The notes beneath the pieces are model-generated. The model was not told the DNA's origin and ran no database searches. It worked only from the letters and a program-made list of their open reading frames with translations. A DNA stretch of 64,000 bases, from the NCBI GenBank assembly GCA_017942165.1, contig JAGKSB010000017.1, forward strand, positions 1 through 64,000, read 5' to 3'. The position numbers were made by a program, and so were the translations under genes. The stretch comes from Rhinopithecimicrobium faecis (GTDB lineage Bacteria > Bacteroidota > Bacteroidia > Sphingobacteriales > Sphingobacteriaceae). Of the stretch, positions 18,695-27,238 are shown piece after piece (position 1 is the stretch's first letter; every line of letters starts with the position of its first letter).

Positions 18695-20368
18695 TTAAAA
18701 TTCTGCCGGTATATTAAAGGAGATAGACTCCTTAGTAATGGGGTGAATAAATTCAATGTATGCCGCATGTAGATACAATCTATCGGCTACTTTACCATAT
18801 AAGTCATCCCCATAAATGGGGGTATTTAAGCCGGCATGATGTGCCGCATGGACGCGTAATTGATGCGTGCGCCCAGTAATCGGGTAGAAGCTCACTAGGG
18901 TTTTATCATCCCGTAGAGCAATCACTTCCCAGGCTGTCCTTGCGGGCTTTCCATGCTCATAGCATACCAGCTGTCGGGGTCTATCTTCTAAATCTACCCG
19001 TAGCGGTAACTCAATAAAGCCTTCATTTTCTTGTAGCCTACCAGCGAGGAGTGCTTCATAGCGCTTCTTGACGGTTCTATTTGCAAATTGCTGTTGTAAA
19101 TATTTGTGCGCCGCTTTGGTCTTAGCGATCACCAATATTCCGGAGGTTGACATATCCAGTCTATGCACGATTAAGGGGCTATCCGAAGTTGGAAGATAGG
19201 TTTTCATGCGAGTGTAAACGGAGTCTTTCACATAAATACCTGGTACCGATAAGAATTCTGCGGGTTTATTAATAATGAGTATAGCTTCATCTTCATAGAA
19301 AATGGGGAGCTCTACATCTGCGGCTGTATTTATTAATAGGGGATTCGGGTCTAGGGGGATACCTTTCAGCATATGCCCTAAAATGGGTTCGCATTTACTC
19401 TTACATGCCGGGTAATACTGCTTATGTTGTCTTACTTCGGCGCCAAAACTCTGACCCCACCAAAATTCAGCCATTGCAATAGGTCTTAGGTCATTGGAAA
19501 ATGCATATTGAAGCAACTTCGGAGCAGCACATTCACCAGCAGCAGCAGGGGGAAGTTGCTGTAGGGCTTCTTGAAATATTTGTGCGATATTCTTACGTTC
19601 TAAATCTTTATTTAGAAAATAATATTGTTGAAACAAATACTGCTGCAGCTCCGCAGACTTTTGTTTTCGCGCATTTTTTAAGGATTGAATTTCCGTTTCG
19701 AGGTCCGCTAGGGCGTTTGTTTTTTCGTTTATTCGCTGATTCCAGTGTGCTACTAGCTGATTGAGCTCAAACTTATCGCGCAGACTTTGCTTAATAAAAT
19801 CTGCTTGCAAGCGGTCGTAATCAGGGGTATCAGGGCTTAATGCAAGGCGTGCTTGAGCGCGCTCCTGCTTCAAAGATTTATTGGCTATTTTTTTGGCAGC
19901 GACCTCTTGCGTACTTTCCGCTGTAAGTGCGGCAATTTCATTTTTCAAAAATTGTCTTTGAGGATTTGACTCACAGGTTGCTAATGCAGCGTTGTAGGCA
20001 TTCAATATCTCTTCCTCTTGGAGAAAGTAGCTGTCCTTTTGCAGCATATCAAATACAGGAGGAACCAACCTTTTATGGTTATTTATGCCCGCTAATTTTC
20101 CGGAGCATGCTGCAATATATCCGATTTCTCCCGCCTTATTTTCTACGACGAGTACACCGAACATTTTCCCGATTGCAGGGCTATTGTCTGCTGGATTTAA
20201 CCCAAAGTTGTGCTTGAAGTCTTGCTGGTTAAGTAAGTATTCCTGAAGCTCTTCAGCGGCAATTTCAGCTAAGGGGTGGGGTTGGTAGCAGAAGGGGAAC
20301 GTAAACAATGCGGGAGCCTTTAGCGTAGCAATTGAAGTTTTAAAAGACGTAAAATAAGTATGCTGCAT
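18695..20368 (-). CDS. RluA-family RNA pseudouridine synthase with long N-terminal extension
   Basis: The catalytic domain in the C-terminal part carries IVHRLDMSTSGILVIAK (motif HRLDxxTSG with the catalytic Asp near residue 404) and GRTHQLRVHAAHHAG. Before it lies an extension of about 330 residues with a basic, probably coiled-coil stretch (about residues 150-250). Long RluA-like enzymes of this size are common in Bacteroidota. It should convert uridine to pseudouridine in rRNA or tRNA; the exact site is not predictable. Confidence 0.9.
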   Translation of the reverse strand: MQHTYFTSFKTSIATLKAPALFTFPFCYQPHPLAEIAAEELQEYLLNQQDFKHNFGLNPADNSPAIGKMFGVLVVENKAGEIGYIAACSGKLAGINNHKRLVPPVFDMLQKDSYFLQEEEILNAYNAALATCESNPQRQFLKNEIAALTAESTQEVAAKKIANKSLKQERAQARLALSPDTPDYDRLQADFIKQSLRDKFELNQLVAHWNQRINEKTNALADLETEIQSLKNARKQKSAELQQYLFQQYYFLNKDLERKNIAQIFQEALQQLPPAAAGECAAPKLLQYAFSNDLRPIAMAEFWWGQSFGAEVRQHKQYYPACKSKCEPILGHMLKGIPLDPNPLLINTAADVELPIFYEDEAILIINKPAEFLSVPGIYVKDSVYTRMKTYLPTSDSPLIVHRLDMSTSGILVIAKTKAAHKYLQQQFANRTVKKRYEALLAGRLQENEGFIELPLRVDLEDRPRQLVCYEHGKPARTAWEVIALRDDKTLVSFYPITGRTHQLRVHAAHHAGLNTPIYGDDLYGKVADRLYLHAAYIEFIHPITKESISFNIPAEF

Positions 20369-20540
20369 AAGTAATTAACCTTCTCTATAAAGGCCTTCAA
20401 ATTTACGAATATAAATCTACGCAATGATAAAAAGGTGTATAATAGGGTAACTTTCTTGACATTTAGCAGACGAAATTTTTTTTCTTTTGATAAACAAATT
20501 TATAAATTTATTGTTTTAGTTTTAAAATTAAGTTAGCAAG

Positions 20541-21014
20541 ATGAAAGTAAATATTGGATTAAAAGAGCAGGATCTACAAGCCACTACAGAGTTATTAAAT
20601 AAATTATTAGCCAATGAACACATTCTATATATGAAGACGCGAAATGCGCATTGGAATGTTGTAGGTAAAGATTTTCATGCACAGCATCTATTCTTTGAGA
20701 CACAGTACAGTGCCATTCAAACGTTTATTGATGATATTGCCGAGCGTGTCCGTGCCTTAGGTCATATCGCGGTTGCTACCTTAAAGCAATATTTGGAGTT
20801 AACGCATTTGGATGAGGAGGAGTTTATAAAGAATGATAGCATCAGTTATATCAAGGCTTTACTTTCGGATCATGAGTCTATTATTATTCAGCTTCGTGCA
20901 GATATTGAGGTGATCGGTGAAAAGTATGGCGATGAGGGAACGGCAGATTTCCTAACGGGTTTGATGGAATCTCACGAGAAGATGGCATGGATGTTACGGG
21001 CACATCTTTCGTAG
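20541..21014 (+). CDS. dps: Dps-like ferritin (DNA starvation/stationary-phase protection protein)
   Basis: A 157-residue four-helix ferritin-like protein. The inter-subunit ferroxidase site is complete: NAHWNVVGKDFHAQHLFFE gives the His, His, Asp and Glu positions, and FIDDIAERVRALG follows. Dps proteins oxidise and store iron with H2O2 as oxidant, forming a 12-mer that may also coat DNA under stress. The gene is monocistronic. The N-terminus is short (MKVNIGLKEQDLQ), so the Lys-rich DNA-binding tail of E. coli Dps is absent and DNA binding is uncertain. Confidence 0.92.
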   Translation: MKVNIGLKEQDLQATTELLNKLLANEHILYMKTRNAHWNVVGKDFHAQHLFFETQYSAIQTFIDDIAERVRALGHIAVATLKQYLELTHLDEEEFIKNDSISYIKALLSDHESIIIQLRADIEVIGEKYGDEGTADFLTGLMESHEKMAWMLRAHLS

Positions 21015-21073
21015 TTAATACGACAGAAATGTGTGAAATAAATTTATTGTTATATAATACATGATAATTTGTT

Positions 21074-21081
21074 TATTTTTG
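21074..21081 (+). promoter_or_regulatory. candidate -7 box upstream of fabV
   Basis: TATTTTTG fits TAnnTTTG and lies 36 bases before the fabV ATG. A TTG lies at 21047-21049, slightly further upstream than the usual -33 distance. Confidence 0.35.
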
Positions 21082-21117
21082 CTGGATAATACGCATTGAA
21101 CAAGAAATTTATATAAC

Positions 21118-22317
21118 ATGATTATACAGCCAAGAACAAGAGGGTTTATTTGTTTGACATCTCACCCTGAAGGATGTGCTCAAAATGTGAAAAACCAAAT
21201 TGACTACGTTAAATCAAAAGGTGAAATTAAAGATGGTCCTAAAAAGGTATTAGTAATTGGTGCTTCTACAGGATTTGGTATTGCTTCTCGTATCTCTGCA
21301 GCTTTTGGCTCTGGAGCGGCAACGATTGGTGTATTCTTCGAAAAACCAGCTGCTGAAGGTAAGCCAGGTACTGCAGGTTGGTACAATACTGCTGCTTTTG
21401 AGAAAGAAGCTTCGGCTGCAGGACTTTACGCAAAAAGTATCAATGGTGATGCATTTTCCGATGATATTAAAAAACAAACAATCGATTTAATAAAAGCTGA
21501 CTTAGGTCAAGTAGATTTAATTATTTATAGTTTAGCTTCTCCAAGACGTACACACCCAAAAACTGGTGTTGCATATTCTTCAGTACTTAAGCCAATTGCT
21601 GTACCATTCTCTGATAAAACAGTAGATTTCCATACAGGGGTAGTTTCAGATATCACTATCAACCCAATTGATAATGAGGAAGAAATTGAAAATACCATTG
21701 CTGTTATGGGTGGTGAAGATTGGAAATTCTGGATTGAAGACTTAAAAGCTGCCGGTGTATTGGCTGAAGGAGTTAAGACGGTTGCTTATTCTTATATAGG
21801 CCCTGAATTAACGTACCCGATCTACCGTAACGGTACGATTGGTAAGGCTAAAGATAATTTAGAAGGTACTGTACCTGCTTTAAATGAGTTATTAGCGGAC
21901 TTGAATGGTGTTTCTTACGTGTCTGTAAATAAGGCTCTTGTTACGCAATCTTCTTCTGCAATCCCTGTTGTGCCGTTATATATCTCACTTTTATATAAAG
22001 TGATGAAGGAAAAAGGTATTCACGAAGGATGTATTGAGCAAATGCAACGTTTATTTGCTGAGCGTTTATTCAATGGTGCGGATGTTCAGTTAGATGAAAA
22101 AGGTCGTATCCGTGTGGACGATTTAGAGATGCGTGCAGATGTACAGGCTGAAGTTTCGGAATTATGGAAACAAGTTTCCACGGAAACATTACCTACAATT
22201 TCTGATATCGCAGGTTACCGTGATGAGTTTTTCCATTTATTTGGATTCAACTTCCCGGAAATTGATTACACAAAAGATTCTAATGAATTGACTATGATTC
22301 CTAGCATTGCTGGATAA
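21118..22317 (+). CDS. fabV: trans-2-enoyl-ACP/CoA reductase FabV
   Basis: The 399-residue length and motifs match FabV. The start MIIQPRTRGFICLTSHPEGC is almost a signature, GASTGFGIASR binds NAD(P)H, and the catalytic Y-x8-K is seen in PIYRNGTIGKAKDNL. The enzyme reduces the double bond of trans-2-enoyl thioesters in the last step of fatty-acid elongation in the cytosol and is naturally resistant to triclosan. It is monocistronic with a terminator 23 bases after the stop. Confidence 0.96.
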   Translation: MIIQPRTRGFICLTSHPEGCAQNVKNQIDYVKSKGEIKDGPKKVLVIGASTGFGIASRISAAFGSGAATIGVFFEKPAAEGKPGTAGWYNTAAFEKEASAAGLYAKSINGDAFSDDIKKQTIDLIKADLGQVDLIIYSLASPRRTHPKTGVAYSSVLKPIAVPFSDKTVDFHTGVVSDITINPIDNEEEIENTIAVMGGEDWKFWIEDLKAAGVLAEGVKTVAYSYIGPELTYPIYRNGTIGKAKDNLEGTVPALNELLADLNGVSYVSVNKALVTQSSSAIPVVPLYISLLYKVMKEKGIHEGCIEQMQRLFAERLFNGADVQLDEKGRIRVDDLEMRADVQAEVSELWKQVSTETLPTISDIAGYRDEFFHLFGFNFPEIDYTKDSNELTMIPSIAG

Positions 22318-22340
22318 TTAGTTTTTTTATTCTTATAGTG

Positions 22341-22372
22341 AAAGCCATCTTATTCAATAGGATGGCTTTTTT
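22341..22372 (+). terminator. intrinsic terminator of fabV
   Basis: The stem AAAGCCATC and its complement with an 11-base loop are followed by a T run. Confidence 0.88.
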
Positions 22373-22413
22373 TATAAATCAGATTACTAAGGGCTCACCA
22401 AAATAATTTGATT

Positions 22414-22599
22414 ATGAAATCTTCCGAATTCCATCGTGTTGTAAAAAGCAAAGGCTGGAAACATAAGCGTAGTATTGGCAGTCACTACATTTACGAGAAA
22501 AATGGGCGTATTTATTCGGTGCCTTATCATGGTGCCAAAGAGGTGTCACGGGGTTATTTAAAGAAGCTATCAAAAATTCTAGATTTGGATTTATTTTAG
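22414..22599 (+). CDS. orphan HicA-like mRNA interferase toxin (YcfA family)
   Basis: The 61-residue protein has the dsRBD-like HicA pattern: KSSEFHRVVKSKGWKHKRS, then the catalytic-His motif GSHYIYEK, then VPYHGAKEVSRGYLKKLSK. HicA toxins cut mRNA in a ribosome-independent manner and are held by HicB. Here no HicB-like gene follows: a terminator comes 24 bases after the stop and the next gene is on the other strand. ATG at 22414 is preferred over the TTG two codons earlier. It may be a lone toxin, a domesticated RNA-binding protein, or paired with an antitoxin elsewhere. Confidence 0.82.
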   Translation: MKSSEFHRVVKSKGWKHKRSIGSHYIYEKNGRIYSVPYHGAKEVSRGYLKKLSKILDLDLF

Positions 22600-22623
22600 C
22601 GAATTTCTAGTTGTTGTTTTATG

Positions 22624-22658
22624 GAAAAGGCCTCGCTAATTTTGTTAGCGAGGCCTTT
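22624..22658. terminator. bidirectional intrinsic terminator
   Basis: A perfect 14-base stem (AAAAGGCCTCGCTA) with a 7-base loop lies between the convergent hicA-like and FabH-like genes. Confidence 0.92.
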
Positions 22659-22692
22659 TCTTATTGGATATATCTTAAAGTTATTCTTTTAC

Positions 22693-23778
22693 TTAAGGGA
22701 TTCTATAAATTACGGCATTCAGATTTATGCCTGCTCCAACTGCGGCGAACATAATATGTTGACCTGACTTAAACTGATGACCTTCAAACTTTCCTTTCGC
22801 GATGAGGTCATAGAGCGTGGGAATTGTTGCTACGGAGCTATTTCCTAGAAAGGAGATACTCATAGGCATCTTTTCCAGCGGTGCTGGCTTAATCTGATAA
22901 GCTTCAAAGAGCCTTGACAGAATTGCTTCGTCCATCTTTAAATTTGCTTGATGAATTAAGAAGGTATCGATATCAGCAATTTCTATTGGAGAGGCCTCGA
23001 TGCATTCTTTCATTATTTGAGGCACATGTGTTATAACTTGCTCATATAATTTGTGGCCATCCATTTTCAAAAACAGATTTTCAGTGGTAGCATCAGGGTT
23101 ATAGGATTTCTCCATACGTAATGCTAAGGCATGAGGGTAGGCTAGCGACTTAGCTTGTTGCGTCAAAATTCCAATGGGAAACTCACTTTCCTTTGCTTCC
23201 AAGATTACTGCTCCAGCACCATCGGCATAGATCATGCTATCGCGGTCGTGCGGGTCGGAAACTCTAGAAATTGTTTCGGCGCCTATAACAAGTACGCGTT
23301 TATAGATTCCTGCTTGGATAAATTGATTGGCTTGAATTACCGCTTGCAACCATCCGGCACAGCCGAAGGGTAGGTCGTAGGCTATCAGCTGAGGATTGAG
23401 AATTTGCAATTTATATTTTACTCTTGCCGCTAGGGAAGGTACACAATCTGATTGGCCGCTTGCTAACGTTACATCACCAAAATTATGTGCTACAATCAGA
23501 CAGTCTAATGTTTCAGCGTCTATCTTAGCGTCGGCGATTGCTTCAATGGCAGCTTCCGTCGCAATGTCAGAGGCCACTTGATCAGGGCGTACATAGCGTC
23601 TTTCAGAAATCCCTGTGATCTGATGGAATTTATTAATAATAAATTCATTGGTTTTAGCTATTTTCTGCTTACAAGGGTCATAAAATGTATGATGTAGAAA
23701 ATCTTCATTGCGCATTATAACTTCAGGAAGGTAACTTCCGCTGCCAACTATAATGGAATAAACAGAGGGTTTTGACAT
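22693..23778 (-). CDS. beta-ketoacyl-ACP synthase III-like protein (FabH superfamily)
   Basis: This thiolase-fold condensing enzyme has all three catalytic residues in the family pattern: Cys in LPFGCAGWLQAV (near residue 140), His in FLIHQANLKM and Asn in SFLGNSSVATIPTLYD. The C-terminal VGAGINLNAVIYR is also typical. FabH-type enzymes start fatty-acid chains from acyl-CoA; diverged members such as this may act in special lipids or secondary metabolism. The ATG at 23778 (MSKPSVYSIIVGSG) is preferred, since a start at 23823 would add 15 residues ahead of the usual N-terminus. Confidence 0.87.
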   Translation of the reverse strand: MSKPSVYSIIVGSGSYLPEVIMRNEDFLHHTFYDPCKQKIAKTNEFIINKFHQITGISERRYVRPDQVASDIATEAAIEAIADAKIDAETLDCLIVAHNFGDVTLASGQSDCVPSLAARVKYKLQILNPQLIAYDLPFGCAGWLQAVIQANQFIQAGIYKRVLVIGAETISRVSDPHDRDSMIYADGAGAVILEAKESEFPIGILTQQAKSLAYPHALALRMEKSYNPDATTENLFLKMDGHKLYEQVITHVPQIMKECIEASPIEIADIDTFLIHQANLKMDEAILSRLFEAYQIKPAPLEKMPMSISFLGNSSVATIPTLYDLIAKGKFEGHQFKSGQHIMFAAVGAGINLNAVIYRIP

Positions 23779-23941
23779 TTTTATATTAATTGAATTATAC
23801 CTTTTGGACACGATGTTAAGCAAATGTATTTTGCTTTATAAATTTAAGAACTTTCCGGTTAAATAGAACGCTATTAAGTAGGATATATCACTTCAACTTT
23901 CAAGCCAATATTAATTCTATGAATTAGCCTGTAGTGGGGGG

Positions 23942-24355
23942 TTATATGTTTTTAACTAGTTTTTCCAATAGCGCGATATATCTATCATTTAAGTTTTCAT
24001 GTTTTTCAACTATTTTCAAATATTTATCTTCCCAATCTATCGTCTTAATAGGGGGGGCTTTAGTTTCAGCAATTGTAGAAGTTTCCATTTCTCTCAGCAT
24101 TTCACCATCACCTGTTAATAACCAAGTTGGATTATATAATGTAAACTTGTTTGCAATCGCTAATATGATTTCTGTGGAAGGCGTTGGGTAGTTTCCATTC
24201 CTAACATCTTTTTTAAATAATCTTGTAATAATCTGATGAGAGATATTATTAAGCTTATTTGCAAACTGCAAGACTATACCGTCACATTCTCGCGCTATTA
24301 TTATTTTTATTCGTTGACTTATCGGGTTTTCCATCTTAAAAGCTAGGTTTTTCAT
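23942..24355 (-). CDS. phage-type helix-turn-helix repressor
   Basis: The 137-residue protein has an N-terminal XRE-like helix-turn-helix (about residues 10-75, including SHQIITRLFKKDVRNGNYP and STEIILAIANKF), the PTWLLTGDGEML phrase typical of Bacteroidota prophage repressors, and a C-terminal helix LNDRYIALLEKLVKN. The same layout, with LNGKYITLLEKFVK at the end, is seen in the prophage repressor at 34860. There are no phage genes next to it, so it is probably a leftover or a domesticated regulator. An in-frame ATG at 24334 is an alternative start. Confidence 0.72.
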   Translation of the reverse strand: MKNLAFKMENPISQRIKIIIARECDGIVLQFANKLNNISHQIITRLFKKDVRNGNYPTPSTEIILAIANKFTLYNPTWLLTGDGEMLREMETSTIAETKAPPIKTIDWEDKYLKIVEKHENLNDRYIALLEKLVKNI

Positions 24356-24421
24356 TTGTTTGCATTCTAATTAAACTTGTTTGACTTCTTCTTTTATGCA
24401 GCTTACTGTGCTGTTAATTGT

Positions 24422-24554
24422 CGATTGCAAACAAGTTGTACCAAAGATAGCTTTAATAGATGAGATAATAAAATAGTCACTGTTAATTGTTAGTAGATTT
24501 ATTTCTTAATTTTAATTATACTTAGCAGGTGATTTTTAAACAAGTTTGCAATTC
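24422..24554. promoter_or_regulatory. operator-like sites upstream of the 23942-24355 repressor
   Basis: CGATTGCAAACAAGT at 24422-24436 and a related AAACAAGTTTGCAATTC at 24538-24554 lie in the 5' region of the repressor gene, with a further TAAACTTGTTTG at 24372. The first is an exact 15-base inverted match to a stretch inside the repressor gene (24145-24159). They share the half-palindrome AAAC(AA/TT)GTTT and are likely autoregulatory sites. Confidence 0.5.
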
Positions 24555-24605
24555 AACTTTTTATTTTTACTAGCTCTTACCTGTTTAATTACCGAACATT
24601 AAATA

Positions 24606-24646
24606 AAAAAGAGGCTGCCTCATTTATTTTGAGACAGCCTCTTTTT
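24606..24646. terminator. intrinsic terminator of the fimbrillin-like operon
   Basis: The stem AAAAAGAGGCTG with its complement, extended by CTC/GAG across one mismatch, ends in A/T runs and follows the lipoprotein gene on the minus strand. Confidence 0.9.
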
Positions 24647-24679
24647 ATTTTTAACAATCTATCTGGTAGTTTATTGTGT

Positions 24680-26545
24680 TTAGTTCCTCACACAACGTAC
24701 ATTGTAAAAATTGGATTCTAGAACAGATAAACCAAGCAAACCTAATGTTAGATTATAGTTGTGTTCAACTTTATTAAAACCATCATTTCTTGTGAAGTAA
24801 GTATAAGCTTGACCAACATCCAGTAGACCAGGTATACCAAGGAGTGTAATTAAATTTTCTTGAGCCCAGTAATAGGCTGAAGATCCATGTGATGAATTAG
24901 AAAAGGTAAGCAAAAATTCATTTATAATACTCACTTCACCGATGTAACCATTAGCGTTAAATCTTAATTTATTACTGGGGTAGGTTCCTGCCTGAGGTAC
25001 TGCTGATTCTGAGTCAAATTCCCAATATCCTAACGTGCTAGTAACGCCATCTGACCCATTACTGTAATATGTTAGATTTTTATTTCTTGTTGGTGCATTT
25101 GCTGTTGAAGTTTGACTTGATCCAATAAGAGATTTATCAGCTTCTCCAAGTGATTTCCAATCATCATTATTTGCCGATCTCCAAACATTTACAGGGTGTA
25201 CTTTTAAACAAGGGTCTCCACCATTAGTTGCGAATATTGACTGATCCTTATATTTAGCAGGCTGATCTGATAAGAAAGCAAACATGGATTTATAGTCTTT
25301 ATTCTGTTGGTGAGCATAGGTATGGTAGAATCTGTATGGATTTCTATTCCCTTCACCAGTAAAATAAATATTTTGTCTTGCCCATCTCACAAGTCTAGAG
25401 CCTGAGACTATACCTAATGAATTATACCCTAATCCCGTAAGATTTAACGGCGATTCAATTAAATCAATTTTTAATCGATAGTTTTTATTTTTCTGAATTT
25501 TTACGGCTGTAAAGTCGAAGTTACTTTCAAGATTTGTAAATGCACGCGTTGTATTGTTGTCAATTTTAATGCTTAAATCTTTTAATTTAACACGAAAAGC
25601 AGCAATATCAGTTGTGGGAACACTATATATATACGCTACCTTTCGGTCGTTATATAATGGCTCTACATTAACGAACATGGGAGTTGGAGGCGGCGTCACA
25701 CTATTATGCACTTGATTAGGCAACTCATAATCTAGGACTGAAGCTGGCACAAAAGTTCCTGTCAACAGGTTGAAGTCTCCTTTTTTTAGGTTTAATTTTG
25801 TTGGCGTTGTAGTTCCTGAGAATAGTTCAGCATTAATTTTTTCTATATCATCTGTAAACATGCCACGTGCATCAAATTCTATTGAAATTCGCGCCATTTG
25901 CTGTAGAAAACTAATATTAAGCGGTTTATTTCCTGTAGCAGAGATTGTCACTTCGCCTGCTGCATACACCAATTCCTTATTTTGAATACCCGGTAGGGTT
26001 AACGATGTGTTAGTATAAGTTGCAATGGCTGGATTATCCGCAGAATTAAACGAGTATGCATACCAATAATAGGTATCACCTTTAATCACATCAATCCGTT
26101 GTGTAGCGGCGTTTCCAGGTGTACCCTGGTTTGCAGTAAGTACACGGTGAGTATAATAAGTTTGCGTTGAGCCTGTTTTTTTAAATAGAAAGAGGACATA
26201 TTTTGTTCCGTCTTTCATTGGTACAGGTACATTTCCTGGGGAGGTCGTTTCCGCGAGCAGCTTCTTATTTTTTTCTTCCACAGGAATTCCAGCCGTTTGT
26301 ATGGCGTCAAACTCTTTAAATTCCTTAATATTAGGCTTATCATTTAGGCCATTTTTATTATTTGAAGCTACTTTTTTAGGCTCAGTGACTTGAATGTCTT
26401 CCGGGTTTGATAGCGTCACATTTACTTCTAGGCCTGATTCTTCAACTTGTGTACCTCCACCGTTGGATTCTTTTTTATCACAACTGTTTAATGAAAATAG
26501 AAGCGGGATGGCTAGCGTTAGCAATTTAATTTTTTTGAGTTTCAT
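24680..26545 (-). CDS. large surface lipoprotein, fimbrillin-like with FISUMP-like C-terminus
   Basis: A lipoprotein signal (LLTLAIPLLFSLNSCDKK) opens the protein. Residues of about 90-340 look like a fimbrillin-type beta-sandwich: KYVLFLFKKTG, GDTYYWYAYSFNSAD and LNISFLQQMARISIEFDARG recall FimA/Mfa-like assembly proteins of Bacteroidota. The C-terminal third has YWAQENL and ends NVRCVRN, like FISUMP-domain surface proteins. It is probably exported to the cell surface. ATG at 26545 gives the proper signal peptide. It follows a 63-residue gene by 19 bases. Confidence 0.7.
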   Translation of the reverse strand: MKLKKIKLLTLAIPLLFSLNSCDKKESNGGGTQVEESGLEVNVTLSNPEDIQVTEPKKVASNNKNGLNDKPNIKEFKEFDAIQTAGIPVEEKNKKLLAETTSPGNVPVPMKDGTKYVLFLFKKTGSTQTYYTHRVLTANQGTPGNAATQRIDVIKGDTYYWYAYSFNSADNPAIATYTNTSLTLPGIQNKELVYAAGEVTISATGNKPLNISFLQQMARISIEFDARGMFTDDIEKINAELFSGTTTPTKLNLKKGDFNLLTGTFVPASVLDYELPNQVHNSVTPPPTPMFVNVEPLYNDRKVAYIYSVPTTDIAAFRVKLKDLSIKIDNNTTRAFTNLESNFDFTAVKIQKNKNYRLKIDLIESPLNLTGLGYNSLGIVSGSRLVRWARQNIYFTGEGNRNPYRFYHTYAHQQNKDYKSMFAFLSDQPAKYKDQSIFATNGGDPCLKVHPVNVWRSANNDDWKSLGEADKSLIGSSQTSTANAPTRNKNLTYYSNGSDGVTSTLGYWEFDSESAVPQAGTYPSNKLRFNANGYIGEVSIINEFLLTFSNSSHGSSAYYWAQENLITLLGIPGLLDVGQAYTYFTRNDGFNKVEHNYNLTLGLLGLSVLESNFYNVRCVRN

Positions 26546-26564
26546 ATTGGTAGGTTTATAGGTA

Positions 26565-26756
26565 TTAAATATCCCCTCTTTTATACTCATCATTATCCAG
26601 CGTTGGACGTTCTAGCAGCCATGATTCTACATGTGGTTGATAATTATTGCTGTTATCACCTCCAGATACTTGCGCTGAAGAATTGGCTATCGAAGATTCC
26701 ACTTGCACAAGAGTTAATTCAAACTTGGGAGATAGGTATTTATTGCTTGGTTTCAT
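26565..26756 (-). CDS. short companion protein of the fimbrillin-like lipoprotein
   Basis: The 63-residue soluble protein begins MKPSNKYLSPKFELTLVQVE and has the stretch SSAQVSGGDNSN. Similar short, signal-less proteins with a K-Y-x-S-P start and a Gly/Asn-rich middle are, from memory, common just before fimbrillin-like lipoproteins in Sphingobacteria. It is the first gene of the two-gene operon, and no coding competition exists on the other strand. Function unknown. Confidence 0.6.
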   Translation of the reverse strand: MKPSNKYLSPKFELTLVQVESSIANSSAQVSGGDNSNNYQPHVESWLLERPTLDNDEYKRGDI

Positions 26757-27150
26757 AGTTTATAATGTTAAAATTTAAATAAAATGTTTTTGTAACATTC
26801 TGTTTCCTAGGGTGGTATTGTATTCATAGCATGTGAAATTAAAAGGTCTAAAAATTTAATTTAACTATTAACTAGTAGTATAATGTGCGGCTTGAAACTT
26901 ATAACGGAGGGAGCGGAATTTCATTAATATTTATCTATGAGGTATAAAATCCTCTATAATTAAATAATAATTAATAAATGTTCTAAAAATTGACAGTCAA
27001 TTCTTTACGATAGATTTAATAAACGTAAGGAATAAAATTTAATTATCATATTTTATTTTAATAATTTTTTATCGCTGCTTGAAATTTAAGATTTCGTGGA
27101 TGTTATTCTTTTTCGCCATTGGAATTTATGGAGTGGCGGATTATAAATTC
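26757..27150. other. long AT-rich intergenic stretch
   Basis: I see no gene here. It holds the promoter side of the fimbrillin-like operon (not identifiable with confidence) and a 15-base palindrome AATTGACAGTCAATT at 26988-27002. A similar core, TTGACAGTCAA, is at 9417-9427 before the CocE-like gene. Confidence 0.5.
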
Positions 27151-27180
27151 AAAAAGCCTTCCAAGAATACAAGGCTTTTT
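27151..27180 (-). terminator. intrinsic terminator of the NAD(P)-binding reductase gene
   Basis: The stem AAAAAGCCTT and its complement with a 10-base loop lie just after the reductase stop and have a U run on the minus strand. Confidence 0.82.
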
Positions 27181-27238
27181 AAAAATTACCTTCTAGAAGG
27201 TGTAAATTTTCGTAGATACAGCAGTTAATCAGGGGACT

